Source: Fimimonas sp963619835 (GTDB lineage: Bacteria > Bacillota > Clostridia > Christensenellales > CAG-314). Taken from it: a DNA stretch of 39,459 nt. This document shows, one piece after another, positions 25,498 to 33,850 of the stretch. The translations under genes were made by a program, and so were the position numbers. The stretch covers positions 1 through 39,459 of the forward strand of contig CAVEYD010000010.1 in assembly GCA_963619835.1 (NCBI GenBank). Reading direction: 5' to 3'. Within the stretch, counting starts at the first letter, position 1, and each line of letters begins with the position of its first letter. The notes under the pieces are model-generated. The model saw only the letters and a list, made by a program, of their open reading frames with translations, made no database searches and had not been told where the DNA came from.

Positions 25498-27006
25498 GTG
25501 TACTATTCGTCAAGCACAGACAAGTATTTTGTAAAGTCTGGCGACGTTTACTACACAATGGGCACCGAGCTCGATAGTCGTGGTCAATATGTTTTGACCA
25601 CGGCAACCGAAGTTCCTACCGACGTCGCTGCAGTAGATTTTCGCACTGCGGAAAACTACTCTTTGTATCTAAATGCCGGATTAAATGTTTTGCTGTTGCA
25701 AGCAAACGAAGGTTACAACGGAACAAACTTTGACTCTACTCTCGGAAAGTACGCAACGGAAGCAGTAAAAGCAGGCATAAACAAGATAATTGTTTTTGAC
25801 AGTCGTATTCAAAAGCTTTCTGCAAGCAAAACTGCAATTGTCGGAACGGGTGCGCAATTTGCTACCGTTGACGATCTAAACACTTACATTGCAAATTGCC
25901 TAAACGACTACAAGAGTAAATCTTGGTTCTATGGCGTTATGCTTGTTGACGAACCGAATTGGCAAACTTTGCCCAATCTCGGATTAGTGTACAAAGCAAT
26001 CAAAAAAGCTTGCCCGTCGGCGTACGTTCAAACAAACTTGTTGCCTTTGTCTGCCGGACAAAACACAAACTATGTTCCCACTGTAGACAACGACACCTAT
26101 CAAACGTACAAAACATACGTTCAAACATATTTTGGGTACACAGCAAACTTGTATTCCGACAGCGACATGTACGAAGCTTACAAGCAGTATTTGACGGCTT
26201 TTGCAACGTTTGCTTCCCCCGATAGAATTTGCTTTGACAGTTATCCCATTCGTGCCGATCAACCCAATTACTTACTTTCTACGCACTTTGCAGGACTTCA
26301 AATAGCGGCAAACGTGGCAAAACAATTTAACATTGAAATAGCAGGTGTAATCGGCGCCGCAGGCACTGTTGATTCAACCGGAACGGCTAAGCACAAGGCA
26401 CCGACCGAAGACGAATTGTTGTGGCAATTCAATGCTTACATGATGTTTGGTTGCAAATCGTTTGCATATTTTACATACCAAACAAAGCAAAATGTAACGG
26501 ATGGCAGTTTGTACTACGTTGACGGAACAAGCGCCGTAAACAGACTTGGACAAACAACCGAGACTTACGATGCAATGGCAAAAATCAACACAAACATGCA
26601 AGCTTTTGCTCCGACAATGCTCGATTACGACTATGTCGGAATGCAAACAATTGTCAAAAAAGGACTTACCGCAACGGCTCCTACAGTATTCAACGGAACG
26701 AGCAACGACACATTTAGTTGTGTTTCGTCTTTGGAAATTACAGACTCCACAACATTAAAAGCAGTGCTCACGGCTGTTGTTACCGAGTTGTACAACGAAC
26801 AAGCAAAAACTTATATGTATGCTGTGTTAAATGCCAACGAACCAACGGCAAACGACTTGTCCGAAACTGTAAAACTTACATTAAGCGGTACATTTACTTA
26901 TGCCGAAATATGGACAAACGGTACCAAACAAGTTGTTGAAATCAGTGACAACACATTGTCGGTAACAGTTGACGCAGGTACGGCAAGTTACGTAATTCTT
27001 CACTAA
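25498..27006 (+). CDS. Putative TIM-barrel glycosidase domain, likely C-terminal part of the upstream lipoprotein
   Basis: A 502-residue reading frame from GTG 25498, homologous to 27140-28465 and 28553-30061. Conserved stretches: LNAGLNVLLLQ, IVFDSRIQKLS, GVMLVDEP (Glu about 152, at the expected end of beta-4), NLLPLS, CFDSYPIR, HFAGLQIA, FAYFTYQTKQ, and a C-terminal beta-sandwich (about 415-502). The GTG is not convincing: the family's N-terminus (NxSFxxxGYASP) lies upstream in the same frame from 25423, directly after the stop of the previous gene, and no signal peptide is present. The AGGTGAT near 25478 is too far from GTG for a good ribosome binding site. It is therefore either the enzyme half of a frameshifted fusion or an N-truncated remnant. 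I do not recognise an established GH family. Confidence 0.75.
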   Translation: MYYSSSTDKYFVKSGDVYYTMGTELDSRGQYVLTTATEVPTDVAAVDFRTAENYSLYLNAGLNVLLLQANEGYNGTNFDSTLGKYATEAVKAGINKIIVFDSRIQKLSASKTAIVGTGAQFATVDDLNTYIANCLNDYKSKSWFYGVMLVDEPNWQTLPNLGLVYKAIKKACPSAYVQTNLLPLSAGQNTNYVPTVDNDTYQTYKTYVQTYFGYTANLYSDSDMYEAYKQYLTAFATFASPDRICFDSYPIRADQPNYLLSTHFAGLQIAANVAKQFNIEIAGVIGAAGTVDSTGTAKHKAPTEDELLWQFNAYMMFGCKSFAYFTYQTKQNVTDGSLYYVDGTSAVNRLGQTTETYDAMAKINTNMQAFAPTMLDYDYVGMQTIVKKGLTATAPTVFNGTSNDTFSCVSSLEITDSTTLKAVLTAVVTELYNEQAKTYMYAVLNANEPTANDLSETVKLTLSGTFTYAEIWTNGTKQVVEISDNTLSVTVDAGTASYVILH

Positions 27007-27014
27007 TCACTTTG

Positions 27015-27048
27015 GTTTTCGTCCCGAGTTTTAGCTCGGGACGAAAAC
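27015..27048 (+). other. Strong 14-bp hairpin after the 25498 reading frame
   Basis: GTTTTCGTCCCGAG (27015-27028) and CTCGGGACGAAAAC (27035-27048) are perfect complements around a 6-base loop, starting eight bases after the stop. A T-tract does not follow at once (the next bases are TGAAATGTTTTA), so it is better seen as an attenuator or message-stabilising element than as a full terminator. Confidence 0.7.
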
Positions 27049-27139
27049 TGAAATGTTTTAAAAAAAGTATTATTTTTCGCACCGACTGTATGTGCTTTTG
27101 TAAAAAACACATACAAACGTTGCGAATTACGGAGAAAAA

Positions 27140-28465
27140 ATGATTCACAAATACGGATATTCGTCGCCTACAGACGGCACATACACAATTGACGAAAAGA
27201 TTTACTCTGTCGGTGAAGATTTTCGCACTAGGGAAAGATACCTTGAGTATGCTCAAGTCGGGTTTGATACTCTTTTGTTGCAAGGAAACGATCCTTATTG
27301 TGGCGAAAATTTTGCAACAAGTCAACTTCGCAAAAACATGGAAAAAGCTTATTCGGCAGGATTGCATCGCATTATTGTGTTTGACAAACGTTTGTACGAT
27401 TTGTCCGCAACAAAAGGCGGAATAGTAGGAAAAGACAAAAACTTTGAAACTTTCGACGATTTGGTAGGTTTTGTCAAAAATTGTATTAAAGATTACTCAA
27501 AACAAAAAGGGTTTGTCGGCGTAATGTTTGTAGACGAGCCGACACACGAACAATTTGAGTCAATAGGGCAACTTTGTAAAGCTATCGCCACAGTAGATAA
27601 AAAACTAATTTGTCAATGTAATTTATTACCGTTAAACTACAACTGCGAAAGTAGGTATTGCAAAAATCCTGACGGTAAAACCAAGGAACAATGTTATCGT
27701 GAGTATTTAACAAGTTTTTGCAAGCAAGTTTCTTTGCAAAATATAGCCATGGACAGCTATCCTATAAGGGAAGAACCAATTGTCGGAAAATTTATTTCAA
27801 CTTGCCATTTTGCCGGTCTACAAATTTTTTCGGACGTTTTGCGTGACTTTGGACGTAACAAAACATTGGTATTGCAGTCTACCGCAATGGACGTAAGCGG
27901 AAAACAAAAGTTTAGAGTGTTAAACAAAAAAACATTGGCTTATCAGTACAACATGGCACTTTGTTTGGGCGTTTCCGATATTGCATATTTTACATATTGG
28001 AACAAACAAGTCAGCCGAAGCGATTGGGAATGTTTTCCCGACGGAACGTCATTTGTTAGTAAAAACGGCACAAAAACTCAACTTTATTTTGATGCCAAAC
28101 AGATGCACGCAGAAAACGCAATTGCCGAAAAATTTGTCGAAAACTACCGCTATGCAAACATGACTGTTTTAGGCGAAAGCGACTACACAGCCAATGTGGA
28201 AAAACGAGCAATTGACGAATGTAAAGTAGTTTGCGAAGGCGTTTTTGTTTTGACAAAATTAGTCGACCAAGACGGAAACACAGTAATTTGCGCTGAAAAT
28301 ATCTGCGATCCGGACACTGACGAACAAACAAAATCGATAGAGTTTGATTTTGAAAAGTGTCCACAAAAAGTATTACTTAACAACAAGGAATTTCACTGTT
28401 CCACAAGTGTTGTTAGTGCAAACTTGCATGGCGGAGAGTGCATTTTTATACAACTATCACGTTAA
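27140..28465 (+). CDS. Putative TIM-barrel glycosidase, cytoplasmic form (unassigned family)
   Basis: A 441-residue protein of the same unassigned family as 25498 and 28553. It begins directly with the family's N-terminal signature, KYGYSSPTDGTYT, so there is no signal peptide and it should be cytoplasmic. Other landmarks: DFRTRERYLEY, TLLLQGNDPYCGENF, IVFDKRLYDLSA, GVMFVDEP (Glu about 133, candidate acid), NLLPLN, AMDSYPIRE, HFAGLQI, YFTYWNKQ, and a short C-terminal beta-domain. ACGGAG six bases before the ATG fixes the start. The tight match among three adjacent paralogues suggests tandem duplication followed by retargeting to different compartments. A glycosidase role is inferred from fold-like pattern and context only. 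Confidence 0.78.
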   Translation: MIHKYGYSSPTDGTYTIDEKIYSVGEDFRTRERYLEYAQVGFDTLLLQGNDPYCGENFATSQLRKNMEKAYSAGLHRIIVFDKRLYDLSATKGGIVGKDKNFETFDDLVGFVKNCIKDYSKQKGFVGVMFVDEPTHEQFESIGQLCKAIATVDKKLICQCNLLPLNYNCESRYCKNPDGKTKEQCYREYLTSFCKQVSLQNIAMDSYPIREEPIVGKFISTCHFAGLQIFSDVLRDFGRNKTLVLQSTAMDVSGKQKFRVLNKKTLAYQYNMALCLGVSDIAYFTYWNKQVSRSDWECFPDGTSFVSKNGTKTQLYFDAKQMHAENAIAEKFVENYRYANMTVLGESDYTANVEKRAIDECKVVCEGVFVLTKLVDQDGNTVICAENICDPDTDEQTKSIEFDFEKCPQKVLLNNKEFHCSTSVVSANLHGGECIFIQLSR

Positions 28466-28552
28466 CAAAGTTAGCTACATATTCAATTTTTTAGTTTATT
28501 TCAAATTTATTGTAGATAAAAGTATTTGACAAGGGGAGCAACCATACATTTT

Positions 28553-30061
28553 ATGAAAAAACTTGTACAAATTGTATCAATAATTCTTGCGGCAATAAGC
28601 TGTCTTTCTGTGTTTGTCGGATGTTTTCAAAAGGATATTACTAAAGGCGCACCGGATTACTCGCAGTCTAATGGTAGTTTCGATATGTTCGGTTATGCTT
28701 CGCCTACAGACGGCACTTGGACGGAAAATGGAGAAACGTTTTCTACCGGAGTAGATTATCGTACAGCCGAACGCTACAAAGAGTATCTTGACGCGGGATT
28801 AAACGTTATGCTCATTCAAGGCAACGATCCATATCGTGGCGAAGATTTTTCGACAAGCCAACTAAAAAAGAATATGGACAACTGTGTTTCCGCAGGAATA
28901 ACAAAGTGTATTGTCTTTGATTCTCGACTTCAAAAACTCAGCACATACACAACGCCAATTGTCGGTGAAGGTTGTTTGTATGCTACGCAAGAAGAATTAA
29001 ACGCATACGTTGCAGACTGCATGAAAGACTACGCCGCACACGAAGTGTTTTTCGGGGTAATGCTTATTGACGAACCAAGTTACACTCAGCTTGACGCATT
29101 AGGCAGTGTTTATCAAGCAATAAAGGCTTACAAAGATTGTTACATTGAAGCAAACTTGTTGCCAATGTCGGATGGAAATGAAAAACGGTATGCACAGGAA
29201 TATGCAACGATGACATTGGAAGAAGCTTACAGCAAATATGTAAATGATTTTTTGGACAAATCGCAATCCGAAAAAATAATGATGGACAGCTATCCGATTA
29301 GACAAAGCGACAATGGTTACAGTATCTTGTCTACGCACATACGTGGTCTGCAAATCCTTGCGGATATTTGCAAAAAACGTAATGTCAAATTTGAGGCCGT
29401 TGCTCAAACTTTTTCTGCCACAGACAACGGAAGTAAAAAGTTCTCCGAGCCGTCAATGCCTACCATGCAATGGCAAATGAATTTATACATGGGCTTCGGC
29501 GTTCAAACATTCGGCTATTTTACCTATTGGCGCAAACAAGCAAATGCCACTAACGGAGAGTGGTTTGTAGACAACACAAGTTTTATTTCTCAATACGGCA
29601 ACAAAACTCCGTTGTATTACACCATGCAGGAACTAAACTCGCAAATGCAAAGTTTTGCACCGGTGATTACACAATTTAAGTACAACGCATCGTCCGCATA
29701 CATATTTAAGCCTGTTTCATACAGTACCGGATACGTTGGTAGCGTCGAAAATCAACAATTTAAGTTGATTAAAGACATTTCTGCACCTACGGGTAATGTT
29801 GCAATGGTCACCGAGCTGTATGACGAAACAAACAATGTTTACATGTATATGGTAATGAATGCATTAAATCCAGATTGGAAAAGAGCGGAAAATGACAATT
29901 TGACTTTGGAAGTCAGCGTAGATTTCGGTTCGGAATACGATGCCGCATTGGTTTACTACAAAGGACAATCTCGTTTTGTGCAATTAGATAAAGGAGTTTA
30001 CAACACGAGCCTTGATGCCGGTTATGCCGACTATATCATTCCATACAAAACACAAAAATAA
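28553..30061 (+). CDS. Putative TIM-barrel glycosidase lipoprotein (unassigned family)
   Basis: A 502-residue predicted lipoprotein (lipobox VFVGC, Cys 24). A short linker leads into the family domain, which starts SFDMFGYASPTDGTW. Landmarks: DYRTAERYKEYLDAGLNVML, IQGNDPYRGEDF, IVFDSRLQKLS, GVMLIDEP (Glu about 174), NLLPMS, MMDSYPIRQ, GLQILADI, FGYFTYWRKQ, and a C-terminal beta-sandwich from about 410. I start at ATG 28553 because it gives a clean signal peptide, but AAGGGGAG lies about 14 bases upstream, longer than usual; the frame is open to TTG 28526, which would hide the signal peptide. This is the intact extracellular member of the trio and the best guide to the normal N-terminus of the family. 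Confidence 0.82.
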   Translation: MKKLVQIVSIILAAISCLSVFVGCFQKDITKGAPDYSQSNGSFDMFGYASPTDGTWTENGETFSTGVDYRTAERYKEYLDAGLNVMLIQGNDPYRGEDFSTSQLKKNMDNCVSAGITKCIVFDSRLQKLSTYTTPIVGEGCLYATQEELNAYVADCMKDYAAHEVFFGVMLIDEPSYTQLDALGSVYQAIKAYKDCYIEANLLPMSDGNEKRYAQEYATMTLEEAYSKYVNDFLDKSQSEKIMMDSYPIRQSDNGYSILSTHIRGLQILADICKKRNVKFEAVAQTFSATDNGSKKFSEPSMPTMQWQMNLYMGFGVQTFGYFTYWRKQANATNGEWFVDNTSFISQYGNKTPLYYTMQELNSQMQSFAPVITQFKYNASSAYIFKPVSYSTGYVGSVENQQFKLIKDISAPTGNVAMVTELYDETNNVYMYMVMNALNPDWKRAENDNLTLEVSVDFGSEYDAALVYYKGQSRFVQLDKGVYNTSLDAGYADYIIPYKTQK

Positions 30062-30080
30062 TTTTTAACGGAAGAGAAAA

Positions 30081-31727
30081 ATGTTTGAAGAAAGAGTAAA
30101 AGAATATATACAACCGGTTAGAATTGTTGAAAAATCACAAAACATAACCAATGTCGAGTACCTGTTGGAAGGGCAGCCAAACCAAATTTATCTTGCAGAA
30201 AATCACTGCATGAAGTGTATCGGCGAAGGATATTTAATATTAGATTTTGGAAAAGAAATTTGCGGTGGCATACGTGTTTTAAGTAGCTACTTGGAAGGAC
30301 AAAAGTGTCCCATGTACATTAGAGTCCGTTTTGGCGAATCACTTACAGAGTGTTGTGCGGAAATTGGCGAGAAAAACGCAACAAATGACCATGCAGTGCG
30401 AGATCAAATTGTGCTTGTCCCCAATCTATCGGACTTTGAAGTAGGACAAACCGGTTTTAGATTTGTTAGAATTGATTTTCTTACAAAAGATAAATGTTAT
30501 GTAATAAAGAAAATTTACGGAACTTCAACTTATAGAGATTTGCCGTATATAGGAAATTTCGAGTGTGATGACAGCCTTGTTAACGAAATTTATCGTACGG
30601 CACGTCGCACATTGCACCTAAACATGCAAAGCATGCTTTGGGACGGAATCAAAAGAGATCGCTTGGTGTGGATAGGCGATATGCAACCTGAAGTGTTGGG
30701 TATCACAGACGTATGGGGAGAAAGCAAACTTGTCGAAGAGTGTATTTCTCAGTCGGAAAAGAGTTGTCCTTTGCCCGATTGGTTTGGAAAAATTCCCACA
30801 TACTCAGCATGGTACATGCAAATTATTTGCGACTATTATCTAAAAACAGGCAAAAAGGAATTTTTGCAACAACGTTTGCCATATATCTATGGGGTGGTAA
30901 AACAATTTTACGATAGTATTGACGAACAAGGAAATATCGACTATAACAAAGCCGAAGCCCCGTTTAACAGAGGATATTTTGTCGATTGGCCCAGTAGCGA
31001 ATGTGGTTCCGAACTTGCCGAAAGCAATAGGTACCTATTGTTGTATGTTTTCCGTAATATTCGCAGCACAATGGCTCAAGTAGGAGAGGACGTTCAACCT
31101 TTTGAAAAAGTTATTGAAAAATTAGAAAAACAAAATTACAACAAATTTACTCAAAAACAACTGTTGGCGTTTAAGGTGCTTACTGAAGAAAATTGTACCG
31201 ATGACGAATATTCTCGTCTAACTAACGGCGGTGCTAAAGGAATGAGCACCTACATGAGTTATTTTATATTGAAAGCAGTCGGTAAAACAAATGTTTCGGT
31301 TGCTTTGGATATGATGAAACAATATTATGGCGGAATGCTGGATAAAGGTGCTACTTCGTTTTGGGAAGACTTTGATATTGATTGGATAAACGGAAGCGGA
31401 AGAATAGATGAATTTCCAGGCGAAGGACAAAAAGATATCCATGGCGACTACGGCAAGTATTGCTACAAAGGTTTTCGCCACAGTTTATGTCACGGATGGT
31501 CTTGCGGTCCAATTCAATTTCTTACCGAATGTGTAGCAGGAATCTCAGTCACAGGTGTCGGATGCACTGAGTTGACAATTAGTCCAAAGCTTGGTAATCT
31601 ACATAGTGTTAAATGCGATTTCCCTACGCCTTACGGAAAGGTTACGGTAGACATAAGCAAAAACGGCAAACAACATGTTTCCGTCAACGCACCAAAGCAG
31701 GTTAAAATTATTATCAACAATGACTAA
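30081..31727 (+). CDS. GH78-type alpha-L-rhamnosidase-like protein, cytoplasmic
   Basis: A 548-residue protein with a beta-rich N-terminus (about 1-150) and a six-hairpin (alpha/alpha)6 domain (about 155-500), as in family GH78. The signature is MLWDGIKRDRLVWIGDMQPE: D188, D193 and D200 fall at the same spacings (5 and 7 residues) as the Asp-Glu-Asp active-site set known in GH78 BsRhaB, so the central Glu is Asp here. SFWEDF carries E429, the candidate partner acid. At 548 residues it is much shorter than typical multi-domain GH78 enzymes. No signal peptide. It overlaps the next gene by eight bases (ATGACTAA). In a uronate operon it probably trims rhamnose or another sugar from imported oligosaccharides; exact substrate is unsure. 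Confidence 0.8.
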   Translation: MFEERVKEYIQPVRIVEKSQNITNVEYLLEGQPNQIYLAENHCMKCIGEGYLILDFGKEICGGIRVLSSYLEGQKCPMYIRVRFGESLTECCAEIGEKNATNDHAVRDQIVLVPNLSDFEVGQTGFRFVRIDFLTKDKCYVIKKIYGTSTYRDLPYIGNFECDDSLVNEIYRTARRTLHLNMQSMLWDGIKRDRLVWIGDMQPEVLGITDVWGESKLVEECISQSEKSCPLPDWFGKIPTYSAWYMQIICDYYLKTGKKEFLQQRLPYIYGVVKQFYDSIDEQGNIDYNKAEAPFNRGYFVDWPSSECGSELAESNRYLLLYVFRNIRSTMAQVGEDVQPFEKVIEKLEKQNYNKFTQKQLLAFKVLTEENCTDDEYSRLTNGGAKGMSTYMSYFILKAVGKTNVSVALDMMKQYYGGMLDKGATSFWEDFDIDWINGSGRIDEFPGEGQKDIHGDYGKYCYKGFRHSLCHGWSCGPIQFLTECVAGISVTGVGCTELTISPKLGNLHSVKCDFPTPYGKVTVDISKNGKQHVSVNAPKQVKIIINND

Positions 31728-33105
31728 AACAATTTATGTTAAAGATTTCGGGGTTGTCGCAGACGGAATAAATCTCGATACGATGGCAGTACAAAGGGCA
31801 GTTGATGCATGTGAATATGGCGGAACTGTGTTGTTCACAAAAGGCACGTATCGATTGTCTACGGTGTTTTTGAAGAGTGGCGTAACCATTAAATTTCAAA
31901 GCGGCACAAAAATTTTGGGTGCTGAAAAATTATCGGATTACGCATCTGACGAAAAAATAACGTACCCGTTGTATCAAGACATTTCCCACAGTTGTTTTCA
32001 CTGTTCTTTATTTGTTGCGGAAAATTGTAGCGACATTACAATTTATGGTAAAGCCACAATTGATATGTGTTCTGTTTGGGATGACGACAATATACGTAAC
32101 AATGCGCATAGAGGTGCAAAATGTATCGCATTAAAAAATTGTAAAAATGTACGTCTCGAAAAATTTACAATTCAAAATGCAACTGACTTGGCTGTTTATT
32201 TTGCAGGATGCAGCAATGTTTATGTCGGTTTTTTAAAGTTACGAGTTTACATAGATGGTATAAGTCCGGACAACAGTCACAATGTTTTGATTGAAAATTG
32301 CAAATTGCTGTGTGGAGACGATGCTATTGTGCTAAAATCGTCTTACACGCTAAACAGAATAGAAGTGTGCGATTCAATAACCGTACGAAATTGTGACTTG
32401 CAAAGCAGATGCAATGCGATAAAATTCGGTACAGAAACAAATGGCGGATTTCACAATATTCTAATAGAAAACATAAAAATTAGCAACACACGAATCTCCG
32501 GAGTCGCTATTGAAAGTGTCGACGGAGGCAGTGTCGACAATCTAACCATACAAAACGTTTCCATGAAAAACGTCAATGCTCCTTTGTTTATTCACTTGGG
32601 CAACAGACTTCGTGGCCCGGAGGGTAGCAGTGTCGGTGGTATAAGCAACGTAACACTAAAAGATATTGTTGCTAACGGTCCGTACAAGCCCTACAAAACA
32701 ATAGAGTGGAATTTCGCTTCCTTTCTAAAAAAAGATACAATTCAATATCCGTGGATTTTTGGGAAAGCGGAAAATTTTGACGATAATGCAAATCCGCTCA
32801 CAAAAAAAGATGCATGGCAAATGACAAGCAACGTTTGTGGTTTGCAAAACCATCCTTTACGGAACATAAAATTAGAAAACATCAGTTTAAACTTGAATGG
32901 TGGAGTTAAAAACTATAAACGTAATGTTCCCGAAGTGGCACAAGATTATCCCGAAGTTTACGTTTATGGAAGGATACTGCCGGCGAAGGGAGTTTACTTT
33001 AGATATATTGATGGTCTTAAATTAATAAATTGTAGTGTAACAACAAAATATTTTGACGTTAGGGAAAATTTTATATTTGATGAAGTCGTAAATCTCGACG
33101 TTTAG
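31720..33105 (+). CDS. GH28-type polygalacturonase-like right-handed beta-helix protein, cytoplasmic
   Basis: A 461-residue protein with a typical GH28 start (DFGVVADGINLDTMAVQRAV) followed by beta-helix repeats. DG(I)SPDN with D179 and GDDAIVLK with D200-D201 reproduce the spacing of the catalytic acids of A. niger polygalacturonase II (180, 201, 202). The usual GHG histidine is not found: the matching region reads SRCNAIKFGTET. That points to a divergent exo-acting or different-linkage subgroup. No signal peptide, so it works on imported oligosaccharides. I use ATG 31720, which overlaps the stop of the preceding gene; the frame extends upstream to 31675, but only inside that gene. It leads directly to the ATPase gene and uxaBAC. 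Confidence 0.87.
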   Translation: MTKTIYVKDFGVVADGINLDTMAVQRAVDACEYGGTVLFTKGTYRLSTVFLKSGVTIKFQSGTKILGAEKLSDYASDEKITYPLYQDISHSCFHCSLFVAENCSDITIYGKATIDMCSVWDDDNIRNNAHRGAKCIALKNCKNVRLEKFTIQNATDLAVYFAGCSNVYVGFLKLRVYIDGISPDNSHNVLIENCKLLCGDDAIVLKSSYTLNRIEVCDSITVRNCDLQSRCNAIKFGTETNGGFHNILIENIKISNTRISGVAIESVDGGSVDNLTIQNVSMKNVNAPLFIHLGNRLRGPEGSSVGGISNVTLKDIVANGPYKPYKTIEWNFASFLKKDTIQYPWIFGKAENFDDNANPLTKKDAWQMTSNVCGLQNHPLRNIKLENISLNLNGGVKNYKRNVPEVAQDYPEVYVYGRILPAKGVYFRYIDGLKLINCSVTTKYFDVRENFIFDEVVNLDV

Positions 33106-33109
33106 AAGT

Positions 33110-33850
33110 ATGCCACAAATAAAAATTGAAAACTTAACAGTAACTTACTTAAACAAGGGGGAAACGATCAATGCTCTAAACGATTTTTCTGCCCTTTTTG
33201 ATGATGGAAAAATTAATGTTGTCGTTGGTTACTCCGGGTGCGGAAAGTCCACACTTTTACGTGCAATCGGTGGACTAACCGACTATGAAGGAAAAATTTT
33301 ATTTGACGAAGCTGATGTTTCCGACATCCCTGTTGCTAAGCGAAATGTCGCATTTGTAACACAGAATTATGCATTGTATCCGCATATGACCGTCTTTGAC
33401 AATATAGCTTTTCCGCTAAAAACAATACGTTTGCCGGTTGAGGAAATACGGTCAAGAGTTGTAGAACTTGCTAAAAAACTCGACATATTTCCCTGCCTTT
33501 CAAGAAAGCCAAAACAAATAAGTGGCGGACAACAGCAGCGTGTGGCATTAGCCAGAGCTTTGGTAAAAAAGCCAGATGTGTGCCTTTTGGACGAGCCTTT
33601 AAGCAACATTGACGAACAACTTCGTTTTAGCGCAAGACAGCTTATCAAAAAAGCAGTCAGCGAGTCCGGTTGTACAACTATTTATGTCACACATGACATA
33701 GTCGAAGCGGTGTCTCTTGCCGATAAGTTGTTTGTCGTAGACGGTGGCAAATTGGAAACTTTTGGTTCACCGCAACAAGTGCTTTCTTCACAGAGTTCTG
33801 TTGTAAAAGAATTGAAAATCGGGTTGTCGGGGTGGAGTGATGAAGATTAA
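33110..33850 (+). CDS. ABC transporter ATPase, CUT1/MsmX-like but short
   Basis: A 246-residue nucleotide-binding protein: Walker A GYSGCGKST (residues 40-48), Q-loop QNYALYPHMTVF, signature ISGGQQQRVALARAL, Walker B VCLLDEPLSNID, and H-loop IYVTHD. The Q-loop and signature spelling are those of CUT1 sugar importers (MsmX, MalK, UgpC). Those proteins are usually about 360-370 residues with a C-terminal TOBE/OB regulatory domain, which is absent here; the protein ends about 25 residues after a normal ATPase core. It is the only ATPase gene in a window with two permease pairs, so it may energise both, or the main ATPase may lie elsewhere. The ATG follows the previous stop by four bases and overlaps the next gene by 11. 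Confidence 0.92.
   Translation: MPQIKIENLTVTYLNKGETINALNDFSALFDDGKINVVVGYSGCGKSTLLRAIGGLTDYEGKILFDEADVSDIPVAKRNVAFVTQNYALYPHMTVFDNIAFPLKTIRLPVEEIRSRVVELAKKLDIFPCLSRKPKQISGGQQQRVALARALVKKPDVCLLDEPLSNIDEQLRFSARQLIKKAVSESGCTTIYVTHDIVEAVSLADKLFVVDGGKLETFGSPQQVLSSQSSVVKELKIGLSGWSDED

Noticed and set aside
31675..31719. N-terminal extension of the GH28-like protein
   Set aside because: It lies wholly inside the end of the GH78-like gene; the GH28 signature DFGVVADG starts eight residues after ATG 31720, matching the usual family start.
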